Below, piece after piece: positions 1 to 7,271 of a DNA stretch of 64,000 nucleotides. This DNA comes from DATJPY01 sp035506135 (GTDB lineage: Bacteria > Myxococcota_A > UBA9160 > PR03): assembly GCA_035506135.1 (NCBI GenBank), contig DATJPY010000083.1:1-64000 (forward strand). Direction: 5' to 3'. Numbering within the stretch: the stretch's first letter is position 1; every line of letters starts with the position of its first letter. Made by a program: the position numbers and the translations under genes. A model generated the notes under the pieces. It was not told the DNA's origin and did not search any database. It saw nothing but the letters and a program-made list of their open reading frames with translations.

Positions 1-624
1 TGGGACGCGATCGGGTATCTCGGCTCGCTGGTCGACGACAGCGACCCCGACCTCGCGCTCCCGCAGCTCGATCACTCGCTGCAGACGGCCGAGGCGCTGC
101 GCGCCGACGGCGCGCCGCGTTGGCTGGTGCTCGCCGGATTCGTTCACGACCTCGGCAAGGTGCTGTGTCTGTTCGGCGAGCCGCAGTGGGCCGTGGTCGG
201 CGACACCTTCCCGGTGGGCTGTGCGTTCTCGGATCGCATCGTGCTCCACGAGCTCTTCGAGGCGAATCCCGACCGGCGGCATCCGGTGTACTCGACGCGG
301 CTCGGCATCTACACCGAGGGATGCGGGCTCGACACCGTCGAGCTCTCCTGGGGGCACGACGAGTACCTGTACCACGTGCTGCGGCCGCATCTTCCCGAGC
401 CGGCGCTGGCGATCGTTCGCTGGCACTCGTTCTATGCGGGCCATCGCGAGCGCGCCTACGACTTCCTGCTCTCCGAGCGCGACCGCGTGCTCTTCGAGTG
501 GGTGCGGCGCTTCAACGCCTACGACCTCTACTCGAAGTCGGATCGGCCGCCCGACTGGGGCGCGCTGCGCCCGTGGTACGAGGAGCTGGTCGCGGAGTTC
601 CTGCCGCCCGTCCTGCAGTGGTGA
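1..624 (+). CDS. miox: myo-inositol oxygenase (3' part, 5' end outside window)
   Basis: This is the C-terminal 207 residues of a myo-inositol oxygenase, the cytosolic non-heme diiron enzyme that cleaves myo-inositol with O2 to D-glucuronate (about 285 residues in animals). The reading frame is open from base 1, so the start lies upstream. Ligand motifs of the family's HD fold are visible in order: His in DHSLQTAE (codon 73-75), the His-Asp pair in FVHDLGK (145-150), His in WGHDEYLYH, His in RWHSFY, and Asp in NAYDLYSK. The GEPQWAVVGDTFPVGC segment is also characteristic. The stop overlaps the GTG of the next gene (GTGA), so the two are translationally coupled. MIOX is mostly eukaryotic and sparse in bacteria. 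The identification is firm; the physiological substrate is inferred from the family. Confidence 0.93.
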   Translation, partial: WDAIGYLGSLVDDSDPDLALPQLDHSLQTAEALRADGAPRWLVLAGFVHDLGKVLCLFGEPQWAVVGDTFPVGCAFSDRIVLHELFEANPDRRHPVYSTRLGIYTEGCGLDTVELSWGHDEYLYHVLRPHLPEPALAIVRWHSFYAGHRERAYDFLLSERDRVLFEWVRRFNAYDLYSKSDRPPDWGALRPWYEELVAEFLPPVLQW

Positions 625-1313
625 GCGTGCGCGTCCGCCTGCTCCGCCGCCGCGAGATCTGGGTTCCGACGGCCACCGGCTGGGCCCTGCTCGCGGTGCT
701 GCTGCTCGGGGGTGCGCGCCTCGGTCTGCCGTGGCTCTACGGATTCCTCGCTCCCGATCGGCTCGAGGGACACGGCGTCCTGGTGGTCGAGGGCTGGATC
801 AGCGAGACGGCCTTCGACGAGGCGCTGCGCACCTGGCGCGAGGGTGACTACGCGAAGATCGTGACCACGGGCGCGCGCATCGAGCGCGGCGCATGTCCCG
901 AGTCGGTCAAGACCTACGCCGAGTACGCCGCGCGTGCGCTGGAGGTGCGCGGCGTGCCCGCCGAGGCGATCGCGGTGGTCTCGACGCCCGAATCGGCGCG
1001 CGACCGCACCTATCTCTCGGCCGTCATGGTGCGCGAGTGGCTCGAGCGGAGCGGCCTCGCGGTGGACGCGATCGACGTCCTCTCCGAAGGCGCCCACGCG
1101 CGCCGTACCTGGCGGCTCTACGGCAAGGCGTTCGGCGACGACCTGCCCGTCGGCATCCGCGCCGCCCCACCCGAGTACGATCCCGCCGGCTGGTGGCGGA
1201 TCAGCTCCGGCGCCAAGGACGTGATCACCGAGGCGATCGGGTGGTCGTGGGCGGCGTGCTGCTTCCACCCGGGACCGCGCGGGTCGCTCGACGAGAAGTG
1301 GGCCCCGCCCTAG
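621..1313 (+). CDS. DUF218 / ElyC-SanA-YdcF family membrane-anchored protein
   Basis: A 230-residue protein with one N-terminal transmembrane segment (about residues 17-38) followed by a DUF218 domain. Family hallmarks seen are VLVVEGWI near the domain start, the VTTGARIERG turn, the ESARDRTYLSA helix and the HARRT motif with KAFGDDLPVGI after it. DUF218 proteins (SanA, ElyC, YdcF) sit at the inner membrane and affect envelope integrity; their biochemistry is not settled. The GTG start at 621 overlaps the stop of the inositol oxygenase by four bases, so this pair forms one transcript. A start further upstream in this frame would run inside the oxygenase and give a nonsensical arginine-rich extension. 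The C-terminal end carries an unremarkable tail rich in Pro and Gly. Confidence 0.82.
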   Translation: MSVRVRLLRRREIWVPTATGWALLAVLLLGGARLGLPWLYGFLAPDRLEGHGVLVVEGWISETAFDEALRTWREGDYAKIVTTGARIERGACPESVKTYAEYAARALEVRGVPAEAIAVVSTPESARDRTYLSAVMVREWLERSGLAVDAIDVLSEGAHARRTWRLYGKAFGDDLPVGIRAAPPEYDPAGWWRISSGAKDVITEAIGWSWAACCFHPGPRGSLDEKWAPP

Positions 1314-1363
1314 CTGTTGACTTCGCTCGCTTCGCTCGCTGCGCGCGCCTGCTTCGCAGGCGC
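1314..1363. repeat. hairpin-bearing noncoding repeat, copy 1
   Basis: Directly after the DUF218 stop lies TGTTGACTTCGCTCG (1315-1329), then CTCGCTGCGCGC and a perfect stem-loop GCGCCTGC-TTC-GCAGGCGC (1345-1363; 8-bp stem, 3-nt loop). The same order of elements occurs on the opposite strand at 18761-18820 with a different but still fully paired stem. The position between two convergent genes would also suit a bidirectional terminator, though there is no T-run. Confidence 0.6.
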
Positions 1364-1406
1364 TGGCCGATACTCCAGGCGGTCGACTTGCCTCCGAGGG
1401 GACGGA

Positions 1407-2798
1407 TCACGAGGGCTCGGGCTCGACGGCGTGGGCGTGCGTGGAGCGCACCGCGTGGCGCCAGCGGCCCGAGCGGAAGCGCAGCGTGAGCATCGTCGCC
1501 TTCACCACGTAGTCGGCGATCAGGGCCGCGAAGATCCACTCGACCCGCATGTGGCGCGCGGCGAAGAGCGCGGCGAGGGTGACGCGCGCGCCGATCAGCC
1601 CCGAGAACACGGCCAGCAGCGGGAAGCGCGTATCCCCTGCGCCGCGCAGCGCGCCGCCGAGGGCCGACTCGATCGCCATCAGCGGCTGCACCGAGCCGAG
1701 GATGTAGATGAACACCACGGTGAGTCGTACGACCTCCGGGTCGTCGATCATGAAGCGCGCCAGCGGCCGGGCGGCGGCGATGATCGTGAGGCCGAACACC
1801 GACATCGCCGCGATGCACAGCCGCATCGCACGCCAGCCGCTGTGGCGCGCGCCCTCCGGATCGCCCGCGCCGAGGTGCTGGCCGACCAGCGTCGACGAAG
1901 CCACCGAGAAGCCGAACCCCACCACGAACGAGAAGGACAGCAGGTTCACCCCGATGCCGTAGGCGGCGTAGGGCGCGGTCCCGTACAGCGAAACCAGCCA
2001 GAGGAAGGCGATGAAGCCGCCCTGCCACACCACCTGCTCGAGCCCCGCCGGATAGCCGATGTCGACGATGCGCCGCACGCGCCGCCGCTCCCACGATCCG
2101 TGCGGGCCGAGGCGGAGCAGGAGCTTTCCGCGCACCCAGAGCGCGAGGAAGATGAGTGCGCCGACGGTGAACGCCGTCCCGCTCGCGATCGCGGCGCCCG
2201 CCACGCCGAGCGTCGGCATGCCGAACTTCCCGTACACGAGCGAGTACACCAGCGCGATGTTGATGACGTTGGTCGTGGCGCCGATCCAGAGCGGGGTGCG
2301 CGTGTCGCCGGCGGCGCGGAGCGCGGCGCCGAGGGCGAAGTGCACCGCGAACGCGAGCTGGAAGGGCGCGAGCCAGCGGATGAAGGTGGCCGCCAGCTCG
2401 ATGGTGCGGTCGTCCAGCCGGAACACGCCCGCGAGCTGGTGCGGGAACACGAGCCCGGGCAGCGTCATGGCGCTCGCCACCCCGATGCACATCCAGAGCG
2501 AGGCGCGCGTCACGCGCTCCGCCTCGCCGCGGTCGAGCGCCCCCCACGCGCGGGCGACCAGGGCGGTGGTACCGGCCGTCACGGCCATCAGCAGCGCCTG
2601 CAGGATGAAGAAGATGCGGTTGCCGGTGGTGACCGCGGCGACGGCAGGTGCGCCGAGCGAGCCCACGATCTTGATGTCGACGAGCCCGACCGTCGAGTTC
2701 AGCAGGTTCGCGGTGATCGCGGGCCAGGCGAGCGTCCAGATGCCGCCGGCCGGCGGCATCGGCGCGCGCGCCGGACGGGCGGGGAGCGAGGCGGCCAC
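1407..2798 (-). CDS. MATE family multidrug/organic-cation exporter
   Basis: A 463-residue inner-membrane protein with about 12 hydrophobic helices, the usual MATE length. The N-terminal WPAITANLLNSTVGLVDIKIVGSLG, split over helix 1, and the second-half motif VGFGFSVASSTLVGQHLGAGD are typical of the family, as is the two-fold repetition of the ALRAAGDTRTP / ALRGAGDTRFP loop. MATE proteins export cationic drugs using a Na+ or H+ gradient. The start chosen is a GTG; an in-frame ATG lies 13 codons downstream (2759). A TAGGCT -10-like hexamer ends exactly six bases before the GTG, which supports the GTG as the first base of a leaderless transcript. The substrate is unknown. Confidence 0.9.
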   Translation of the reverse strand: MAASLPARPARAPMPPAGGIWTLAWPAITANLLNSTVGLVDIKIVGSLGAPAVAAVTTGNRIFFILQALLMAVTAGTTALVARAWGALDRGEAERVTRASLWMCIGVASAMTLPGLVFPHQLAGVFRLDDRTIELAATFIRWLAPFQLAFAVHFALGAALRAAGDTRTPLWIGATTNVINIALVYSLVYGKFGMPTLGVAGAAIASGTAFTVGALIFLALWVRGKLLLRLGPHGSWERRRVRRIVDIGYPAGLEQVVWQGGFIAFLWLVSLYGTAPYAAYGIGVNLLSFSFVVGFGFSVASSTLVGQHLGAGDPEGARHSGWRAMRLCIAAMSVFGLTIIAAARPLARFMIDDPEVVRLTVVFIYILGSVQPLMAIESALGGALRGAGDTRFPLLAVFSGLIGARVTLAALFAARHMRVEWIFAALIADYVVKATMLTLRFRSGRWRHAVRSTHAHAVEPEPS

Positions 2799-2804
2799 GC
2801 GCGG

Positions 2805-2810
2805 AGCCTA
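2805..2810 (-). promoter_or_regulatory. -10-like element TAGGCT placed for a leaderless MATE mRNA
   Basis: Read on the minus strand, TAGGCT is followed by six bases and then the GTG of the MATE gene. A sigma-70 transcript would start at or next to the GTG. There is no recognisable Shine-Dalgarno. Confidence 0.5.
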
Positions 2811-2832
2811 CCGGCGCGCGTGACGGCGCGCC

Positions 2833-4572
2833 CTAGTGGTAGTCCTCGTCGAGCGAGCGCAGGAAGGCGGCGAGCGGCGCCACGTCGCCGTCGACCAGGG
2901 CGATCCCCGCGAGCGGCGCGCTGCCGTTGCGGAGGCGGCCGCTGCGCTCGAGGGCCGAGCTCTTGCGGTAGAGGGCCAGCACGTCCTCGATCTGGTCCGC
3001 GCTCCCGTTGTGCAGATACGGCGAGGAGTGCTCGAGGTCGCGCAGGCCCGGCGCCTTGAAGACCGCCACGGCGTGGTCGAGCAGGAGCGGCGTCTGGCAG
3101 CGCTGCAGGCCGAGCAGCAGGCCGAACAGGGGCGGAAGGTGTCGGGCGGGAGCGGGGTTGGGGGAGTTCGCGAGCTCGGAGGTGCAGAGCGCCCGCCAGA
3201 GCTTGGCCTGCGGCGCGGGGAAGTCGGGGTTCGCGAAGGTGTTCCAGGCGCCGAGATCGGTGGCGCCCACGCGCTCGGCCGACGCCGCCGCACGGAAGAT
3301 CTCGCTGGCGTGCGGGTGGGCCGCCGTGGCGGGGAGATAGGCATTCGGGTTCCGCTGGCGCTGCGCGAGGCTCGGGATGGCGATCCGCGCGAAGCGCCCG
3401 TCGCCGTGGACGCCGTCGTACTCCGCCTGGCTCACGCCGGTGTTGTGGAAGCCGAAGTCGGTGAAGTTCGGCGCGGGGTGGCAGGCGGTGCAGTTGCCGA
3501 TGCCGCCGCGCTGGAGGTCCTTCGCGCCGAGGCCGCGATCCGGGGCCCGGGCGAGGAAGACGCGCAGGCCGGCCAGCTCGGTCGCGCCGAAGATGCGCTC
3601 CTGATCGTGGAACTCGAAGGGGCCGTCGTCGACGAACTGGGGGCTCGAGAGGCGCGCCACGCTGCGCTGCAGGCGCTCGTTGTAGGCGTCGAGCGACTCG
3701 CCCCTGGCGGGCTGGCGGGGGAGCCCGTTCAGCTCCAGGAAGTGGTCGTAGGGCGACCCGATGAAGTTGCCCTTGTCGTCCTGCTCGAACACGAGCTGGC
3801 GCACGTAGGCGGCGATCAGCTTGGCGACACCGTGCAGGATCTCCGTGTCGGAGGCGTTCGCCACGTCGATCCGGTAGGCGGGCGGCACGCGGAATTCCTG
3901 CGGCACGGAGGGGTCGGTGCCGCCGAGCACGCTCGCGTACGAGCCGCCGTACTGCTGCGCCAGCGCACCCGAGCCGTCGTCCTCGCGGATCACGCGCGCG
4001 ACCTGCGCGATCGCCAGCGGGGCCTCGCCCGGGAGCCAGCCGTAGTTGCGGCCGGTGAGCGTCCCCTCCACGAGCGCCTTCAGGCTCGGGAACTCGCCAT
4101 CGAAGTGGAGGAGCAGTCCGCCCGGCCGCGGCAGCGAGGCGTTCACCAGCGGCGGCGAGTTGCGCGGCGCTGCAGTGCGGCCGTCCTCGCGCGCCGGGAT
4201 CGGGCTGCGCCGCGCGAAGTCGTCGTAGGTGCGCATGCCGCCGCCCGGGACGCCGAGCTGCTCGTCGACCAGGTGGCAGGAGCGGCAGTTGATCGACTGG
4301 CCCGCGAAGGGGCCGGGGAGCGGAGCGCCGGTGGTCTGCGTGAAGTCGACTACGGGATCACCCGCGCCGAGCGGGGCATTGATCCCGGTGGAGTGGCTCG
4401 CGAAGAACTGGGCGAAGCGGGTCTCGATGAAGAGACGCTCTCCGATCGCGACCTCCGGCGGGTCGGTGTCGTCAGCGCCCGCCGTGCTCCCGAGTCCGAT
4501 TGCCCCCACCAGGGAGAGCCCAGAAAGCCCAAGAACCAACCGAGTCGAGATCGCCCGAGCCCAGCCCTGCAT
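2833..4572 (-). CDS. diheme cytochrome c peroxidase / MauG-like protein
   Basis: A 579-residue exported diheme c-type cytochrome of the peroxidase/MauG superfamily. Residues 1-33 form a signal peptide ending near STAGA. Heme motifs CRSCH (C96, C99, H100) and CTACH (C361, C364, H365) mark the two cytochrome domains, with the PRNSPPLVNAS stretch between them typical of the superfamily. It is longer than classical bacterial CcpA (about 330), as in MauG-related and iron-uptake-associated relatives. The periplasmic reaction is probably H2O2 reduction, but a MauG-like oxidation is possible. The ATG at 4572 has AGGAG six bases upstream; upstream in-frame ATGs would spoil the signal peptide. It is divergent from glutathione peroxidase, with an inverted repeat between them. 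Confidence 0.88.
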   Translation of the reverse strand: MQGWARAISTRLVLGLSGLSLVGAIGLGSTAGADDTDPPEVAIGERLFIETRFAQFFASHSTGINAPLGAGDPVVDFTQTTGAPLPGPFAGQSINCRSCHLVDEQLGVPGGGMRTYDDFARRSPIPAREDGRTAAPRNSPPLVNASLPRPGGLLLHFDGEFPSLKALVEGTLTGRNYGWLPGEAPLAIAQVARVIREDDGSGALAQQYGGSYASVLGGTDPSVPQEFRVPPAYRIDVANASDTEILHGVAKLIAAYVRQLVFEQDDKGNFIGSPYDHFLELNGLPRQPARGESLDAYNERLQRSVARLSSPQFVDDGPFEFHDQERIFGATELAGLRVFLARAPDRGLGAKDLQRGGIGNCTACHPAPNFTDFGFHNTGVSQAEYDGVHGDGRFARIAIPSLAQRQRNPNAYLPATAAHPHASEIFRAAASAERVGATDLGAWNTFANPDFPAPQAKLWRALCTSELANSPNPAPARHLPPLFGLLLGLQRCQTPLLLDHAVAVFKAPGLRDLEHSSPYLHNGSADQIEDVLALYRKSSALERSGRLRNGSAPLAGIALVDGDVAPLAAFLRSLDEDYH

Positions 4573-4614
4573 CTCCCGCTCCTGCTGAAAGAGGGGCTGC
4601 ATCGTTACAAGAGT

Positions 4615-4633
4615 GAAATTGAATGTCAATTTC
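4615..4633. promoter_or_regulatory. perfect 8-bp inverted repeat in divergent peroxidase promoter region
   Basis: GAAATTGA-ATG-TCAATTTC is a perfect inverted repeat with a 3-base spacer in the only clearly AT-rich patch of this neighbourhood. It lies 43 bases before the cytochrome peroxidase start and 94 bases before the glutathione peroxidase start. On the minus strand it contains TTGACA, a consensus -35, so a protein bound here would contact the promoter. It looks like an operator for a dimeric regulator; the regulator is unknown. Confidence 0.6.
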
Positions 4634-4682
4634 TTTTTCAAAATAGGCCGGTAGCACCGTTCCCGAGAACCCGGGCGGGGGA

Positions 4683-4688
4683 TACGAT
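4683..4688 (+). promoter_or_regulatory. candidate -10 element (TACGAT) for glutathione peroxidase
   Basis: TACGAT fits the TAnnnT pattern seen before many genes of this window and lies 38 bases upstream of the glutathione peroxidase ATG. No good -35 is visible. Confidence 0.35.
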
Positions 4689-4726
4689 CGGGAGGCGGAC
4701 CGGGGGAGCCGCGGAGGAGGAAGCCC

Positions 4727-5215
4727 ATGCCCCGCCTGCAGGATTTCCGAGCGCGCACCATCGACGGCCAGGAGCGATCGCTCGCCGACTTCGACGGCAA
4801 GGTGGCCCTCGTCGTCAACGTCGCCTCGAAGTGCGGGCTCACCCCCCACTACGCCGGGCTGCAGAAGCTCTACGAGGCGCAGAGCGCCCGCGGCCTGGAG
4901 GTGCTCGGGTTCCCGTGCAACCAGTTCGGCAGCCAGGAGCCGGGCAGCGAGGCCGAGGTGAAGGAGTTCTGCTCGCTCCGCTACGGCGTGACCTTCCCGA
5001 TGTTCTCGAAGATCGAGGTCAACGGCGCCGCCCGCCATCCGCTCTACGCGTGGCTCGCGGCGGAGCCGACCGCGCCCGAGGGCTCCGGCGACATCAAGTG
5101 GAACTTCACCAAGTTCCTGATCGGTCGCGACGGCCGCGTGCTCGCGCGCTTCGATCCGCGCACCGAGCCCACGGCGCCCGAGCTGGTCGCCGCGGTCGAG
5201 AAGGCGCTCGGCTGA
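4727..5215 (+). CDS. glutathione peroxidase family (thiol peroxidase)
   Basis: A 162-residue cytosolic glutathione-peroxidase-fold protein that reduces H2O2 or lipid hydroperoxides, in bacteria usually with thioredoxin. The catalytic motif NVASKCGLTPHY places the peroxidatic Cys at 36 (Cys rather than Sec). GFPCNQFGSQEPG supplies the conserved Gln and Asn, and WNFTKFLI the active-site Trp-Asn. A further Cys at 82 (EFCS) is a candidate resolving residue. GGAGGAGG lies about seven bases before the ATG. There is no signal peptide, so it complements the periplasmic peroxidase encoded divergently. The next gene, a peroxiredoxin, follows after 99 bases. Confidence 0.93.
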   Translation: MPRLQDFRARTIDGQERSLADFDGKVALVVNVASKCGLTPHYAGLQKLYEAQSARGLEVLGFPCNQFGSQEPGSEAEVKEFCSLRYGVTFPMFSKIEVNGAARHPLYAWLAAEPTAPEGSGDIKWNFTKFLIGRDGRVLARFDPRTEPTAPELVAAVEKALG

Positions 5216-5275
5216 GCGGGGCCGCGTCGGCCGGGTCCGCGCGCCGAGCCCGTCGCCGCAGCCGACCGCGTGCTC

Positions 5276-5281
5276 TACGCT
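5276..5281 (+). promoter_or_regulatory. candidate -10 element (TACGCT) for peroxiredoxin
   Basis: TACGCT lies 33 bases before the peroxiredoxin ATG and follows the TAnnnT pattern. It suggests that peroxiredoxin has its own promoter besides any read-through from glutathione peroxidase. Confidence 0.35.
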
Positions 5282-5314
5282 GGCCGGATTCCGACAACCC
5301 GGAGGAGATCCCCC

Positions 5315-5797
5315 ATGGCGATCCATGTCGGTGACAAGGTTCCGAGCGCGACCCTGAAGGTCCCGTCGGCCGACGGCATCAAGGACGTGACGACCGACGA
5401 GCTGTTCCGCGGCAAGAAGGTGGTCCTCTTCGCCGTGCCCGGCGCATTCACGCCGACCTGCTCGGCCAAGCACCTGCCCGGCTTCGTGCAGAACGCCGAC
5501 GCGATCCGAACCAAGGGCGTCGACACGATCGTGTGCCTGGCCGTGAACGACGCCTTCGTGATGGGCGCCTGGGGCAAGGACCAGAAGGTCGGCGACAAGG
5601 TGGTGATGGCGGCCGACGGCAACGGCGAGTTCACGCGCGCGCTTGGGCTCGAGCTCGATGGCTCCCGCTTCGGCATGGGAAGCCGGGCGCAGCGCTTCGC
5701 CATGGTGGTGCAGGACGGCGTCGTGAAGGCGCTGCACGTCGAGGCGCCCGGGAAGTTCGAGGTGTCGAGCGCGGAGGCGGTGCTGAAGGGGCTCTAG
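5315..5797 (+). CDS. peroxiredoxin, Prx5/AhpE-type (type II)
   Basis: A 160-residue cytosolic peroxiredoxin of the Prx5 class. The peroxidatic motif PGAFTPTCSAKHLPGF puts the active Cys at 49 with its Pro and Thr partners; a second Cys at 75 (TIVCLAVND) is at the usual position in this class. The ending KFEVSSAEAVLKGL is typical. It reduces H2O2 and alkyl hydroperoxides using glutaredoxin or thioredoxin. The ATG at 5315 is preceded by GGAGGAG at 5301-5307; an in-frame ATG at 5270 would add a basic tail and lacks a ribosome site. The stop overlaps the 3' end of the convergent ferredoxin gene (CTAG shared). Confidence 0.94.
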   Translation: MAIHVGDKVPSATLKVPSADGIKDVTTDELFRGKKVVLFAVPGAFTPTCSAKHLPGFVQNADAIRTKGVDTIVCLAVNDAFVMGAWGKDQKVGDKVVMAADGNGEFTRALGLELDGSRFGMGSRAQRFAMVVQDGVVKALHVEAPGKFEVSSAEAVLKGL

Positions 5798-6132
5798 GGG
5801 CCCGATCCGCTCGGGGTCCCCTCCCGTGTGCCGAAGGTTCCGCGGAGCTTGGTGACCTCGACGTCGCCGAGCACCGTGCACTGGCACGCCAGCCGCAGGC
5901 CCGCGTCGAGGTCGTGGGGAGGGAGCGAGAGCCGCAGCCGCTCGACGGCCGTGGGCTCGGAGACCGCTCCCTTCACGCGTACGGTGCAGGTGCCGCAGGC
6001 CCCGCGCCCGCGGCAGTTCAGCGCTCGCGCGACGTCGTTGTAGAGGGGCAGCCGCGCGCGCAGCAGCACCATGCGCAGGTTCGATCCCGGCAGGCACTCG
6101 ATCGCCCGGCCGTGGAAGTGGACGACGGGCAC
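5794..6132 (-). CDS. plant-type [2Fe-2S] ferredoxin
   Basis: A 112-residue soluble ferredoxin. Cysteines C40, C46 and C49 (C-x5-C-x2-C, in NCRGRGACGTC) and C83 (LACQC) form the plant-type [2Fe-2S] site, with C85 an additional nearby Cys. Such proteins donate electrons to oxygenases or reductases. It lies on the minus strand downstream of the nitroreductase with a 21-base gap, so the two are probably cotranscribed; whether the ferredoxin feeds the nitroreductase is not shown. It ends head-on against the peroxiredoxin gene. Confidence 0.9.
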   Translation of the reverse strand: MPVVHFHGRAIECLPGSNLRMVLLRARLPLYNDVARALNCRGRGACGTCTVRVKGAVSEPTAVERLRLSLPPHDLDAGLRLACQCTVLGDVEVTKLRGTFGTREGTPSGSGP

Positions 6133-6153
6133 GCCGCGCTCCTCCGAGGCCGG

Positions 6154-6810
6154 CTACAGCGCGCCGCCGAAGCGGTCGAGGAAGACCATCCGCTCGACCG
6201 GGCGCCGCGACAGCGGCCCGTGGCCCCGCCCCTCGGGCCAGCCGATCGGGACGTGCGCGGCGGTGGCCCACGGGTCGGGGATCTCGAGGAGCGTCTTCAC
6301 CTCCGGCTCGGCTTGACACAGGAGCGTTGTCAGGACGCAGCCGAGCCCTTCGGCGCGACAGGCGAGCAGGAGGTTCTGGACGGCCGGATAGATCGAGGCA
6401 CCGCCCACGACGGACGGCCGGCCGAGCTTCGCGTCGGTGATCGCCAGCAGATCGGGCCGGAAGCAGAAGACGGCGACCACCGGCGAGCGATCGAAGTGCC
6501 GCGCCAGATGATCGGCGGCGGCGATCATGCGGTCGCGCCGCACGGCTGCCTCGCCCTCGAGCTCGCCCGTGGCGGCGCGGTAGGTCTTCGCGTAGCGCTG
6601 CCAGAGCGGCTCGTAGAGATCGCGCAGCGCGCGGCGCCGCGACGGGTCGCGCACCGCGACGATCCTCCATGGCTGCGTGTTGCCGCCGCTCGGCGCCCAG
6701 GTCGCGGCCGTCAGCACGCGCCGCAGCACCTCGTCGGGAATCGGGTCGGGCCGCAGGCGGCGCACCGCGCGACAGGTGCTCTGCGCCTCGTACAGGCCGA
6801 CGTCCGGCAT
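6154..6810 (-). CDS. nitroreductase family protein
   Basis: A 218-residue FMN-dependent nitroreductase-fold protein. The N-terminal RAVRRLRPDPIPDEVLRRVL and the FMN-binding WAPSGGNTQPWRI motif are standard, as is the VGGASIYPAVQNLLLACRAEGLG helix, given here in part. The C-terminal PIGWPEGRG matches the family signature for the last flavin contact. It would reduce nitroaromatics, quinones or other substrates with NAD(P)H. A TATTCT -10-like hexamer lies 29 bases upstream on the minus strand. It is followed by the ferredoxin gene. The physiological substrate is unknown. Confidence 0.9.
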   Translation of the reverse strand: MPDVGLYEAQSTCRAVRRLRPDPIPDEVLRRVLTAATWAPSGGNTQPWRIVAVRDPSRRRALRDLYEPLWQRYAKTYRAATGELEGEAAVRRDRMIAAADHLARHFDRSPVVAVFCFRPDLLAITDAKLGRPSVVGGASIYPAVQNLLLACRAEGLGCVLTTLLCQAEPEVKTLLEIPDPWATAAHVPIGWPEGRGHGPLSRRPVERMVFLDRFGGAL

Positions 6811-6839
6811 GGCTTCGCTCCCGCGGCTCGAGACGGCGG

Positions 6840-6889
6840 AGAATATGCCGGCGCGCCGCCGCCCGCACTCCGCCGCGGCTGGCTATGCT
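6840..6889. promoter_or_regulatory. divergent -10-like pair between nitroreductase and small anchored protein
   Basis: TATTCT on the minus strand (6840-6845) serves the nitroreductase and TATGCT on the plus strand (6884-6889) the small protein. Both follow the TAnnnT pattern of this window. No clear -35 boxes are seen. Confidence 0.4.
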
Positions 6890-6940
6890 GATCCGATTGG
6901 CGCGCATTTCTCCCCGGTCGGGGAGACAGGAGGACCGTCG

Positions 6941-7207
6941 ATGAGGACGAGAGGCATGCAGCGCGTGCTGCGGATCGCTGGGGTATGCGCGGTGTTCGGG
7001 CTCGGCTACCTGGCGGGCACGATCGCCCATCCGACCGCGGACGCGCAGATGGGCGACCTGATGAAGAAGGCCGCGGAATCCGGCGGCCCGCTCGGCACCG
7101 CGGCGAAGCTCGGCACCTCGATCGAGGAGATGCAGCAGCACGTGGCCGGCCTGCAGAAGAACATCGACACGCTGAACCAGATCAAGGCGGCCCTCGGCGG
7201 CGGCTGA
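6941..7207 (+). CDS. small membrane-anchored or exported protein, unknown
   Basis: An 88-residue protein I do not recognise. Residues 7-26 are hydrophobic (VLRIAGVCAVFGLGYLAGTI) and could be a signal peptide cleaved near AHPTADAQ or an N-terminal anchor. The remainder is a short soluble helix-rich segment with SIEEMQQHVAGLQKNIDTLNQ resembling a short coiled coil. The ATG at 6941 is preceded by AGGAGG (6928-6933), so this start is well supported and the longer in-frame reading upstream is rejected. A strong hairpin follows the stop, then polyphosphate kinase. Confidence 0.7.
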   Translation: MRTRGMQRVLRIAGVCAVFGLGYLAGTIAHPTADAQMGDLMKKAAESGGPLGTAAKLGTSIEEMQQHVAGLQKNIDTLNQIKAALGGG

Positions 7208-7214
7208 GGCTCCC

Positions 7215-7245
7215 CCCGAGCGGGGTGCCGTCGCCCCCGCTCGGG
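7215..7245. terminator. 11-bp stem-loop between small protein and ppk1
   Basis: CCCGAGCGGGG (7215-7225) pairs perfectly with CCCCGCTCGGG (7235-7245) across a 9-base loop. There is no T-run, so it may be a factor-assisted terminator or an mRNA-end stabiliser. It separates the small protein from the promoter of ppk1. Confidence 0.55.
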
Positions 7246-7265
7246 TCTCCCGCGCGTCCGCCCGA

Positions 7266-7271
7266 TACACT
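7266..7271 (+). promoter_or_regulatory. -10-like element TACACT placed for a leaderless ppk1 mRNA
   Basis: TACACT ends seven bases before the ppk1 ATG, the distance expected between a -10 hexamer and the transcription start. No Shine-Dalgarno is present in between. Confidence 0.5.

Noticed and set aside
4659..4670. GTTC-CCGA-GAAC, a LexA/SOS-like box before glutathione peroxidase
   Set aside because: Short imperfect-context match; no SOS gene nearby and GTTC/GAAC pairs occur by chance often. It could still be a weak operator, but evidence is too thin.
4573..4842. Longer start of the diheme peroxidase (upstream ATGs)
   Set aside because: The extension runs through the promoter and palindrome and would destroy the signal peptide; the ATG at 4572 has a good ribosome site.
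4472..7270. Long minus-strand frame opposite the peroxidase genes
   Set aside because: Translation is low-complexity Arg/Ala/Gly-rich without motifs, and lies over genes with clear domains in other frames.
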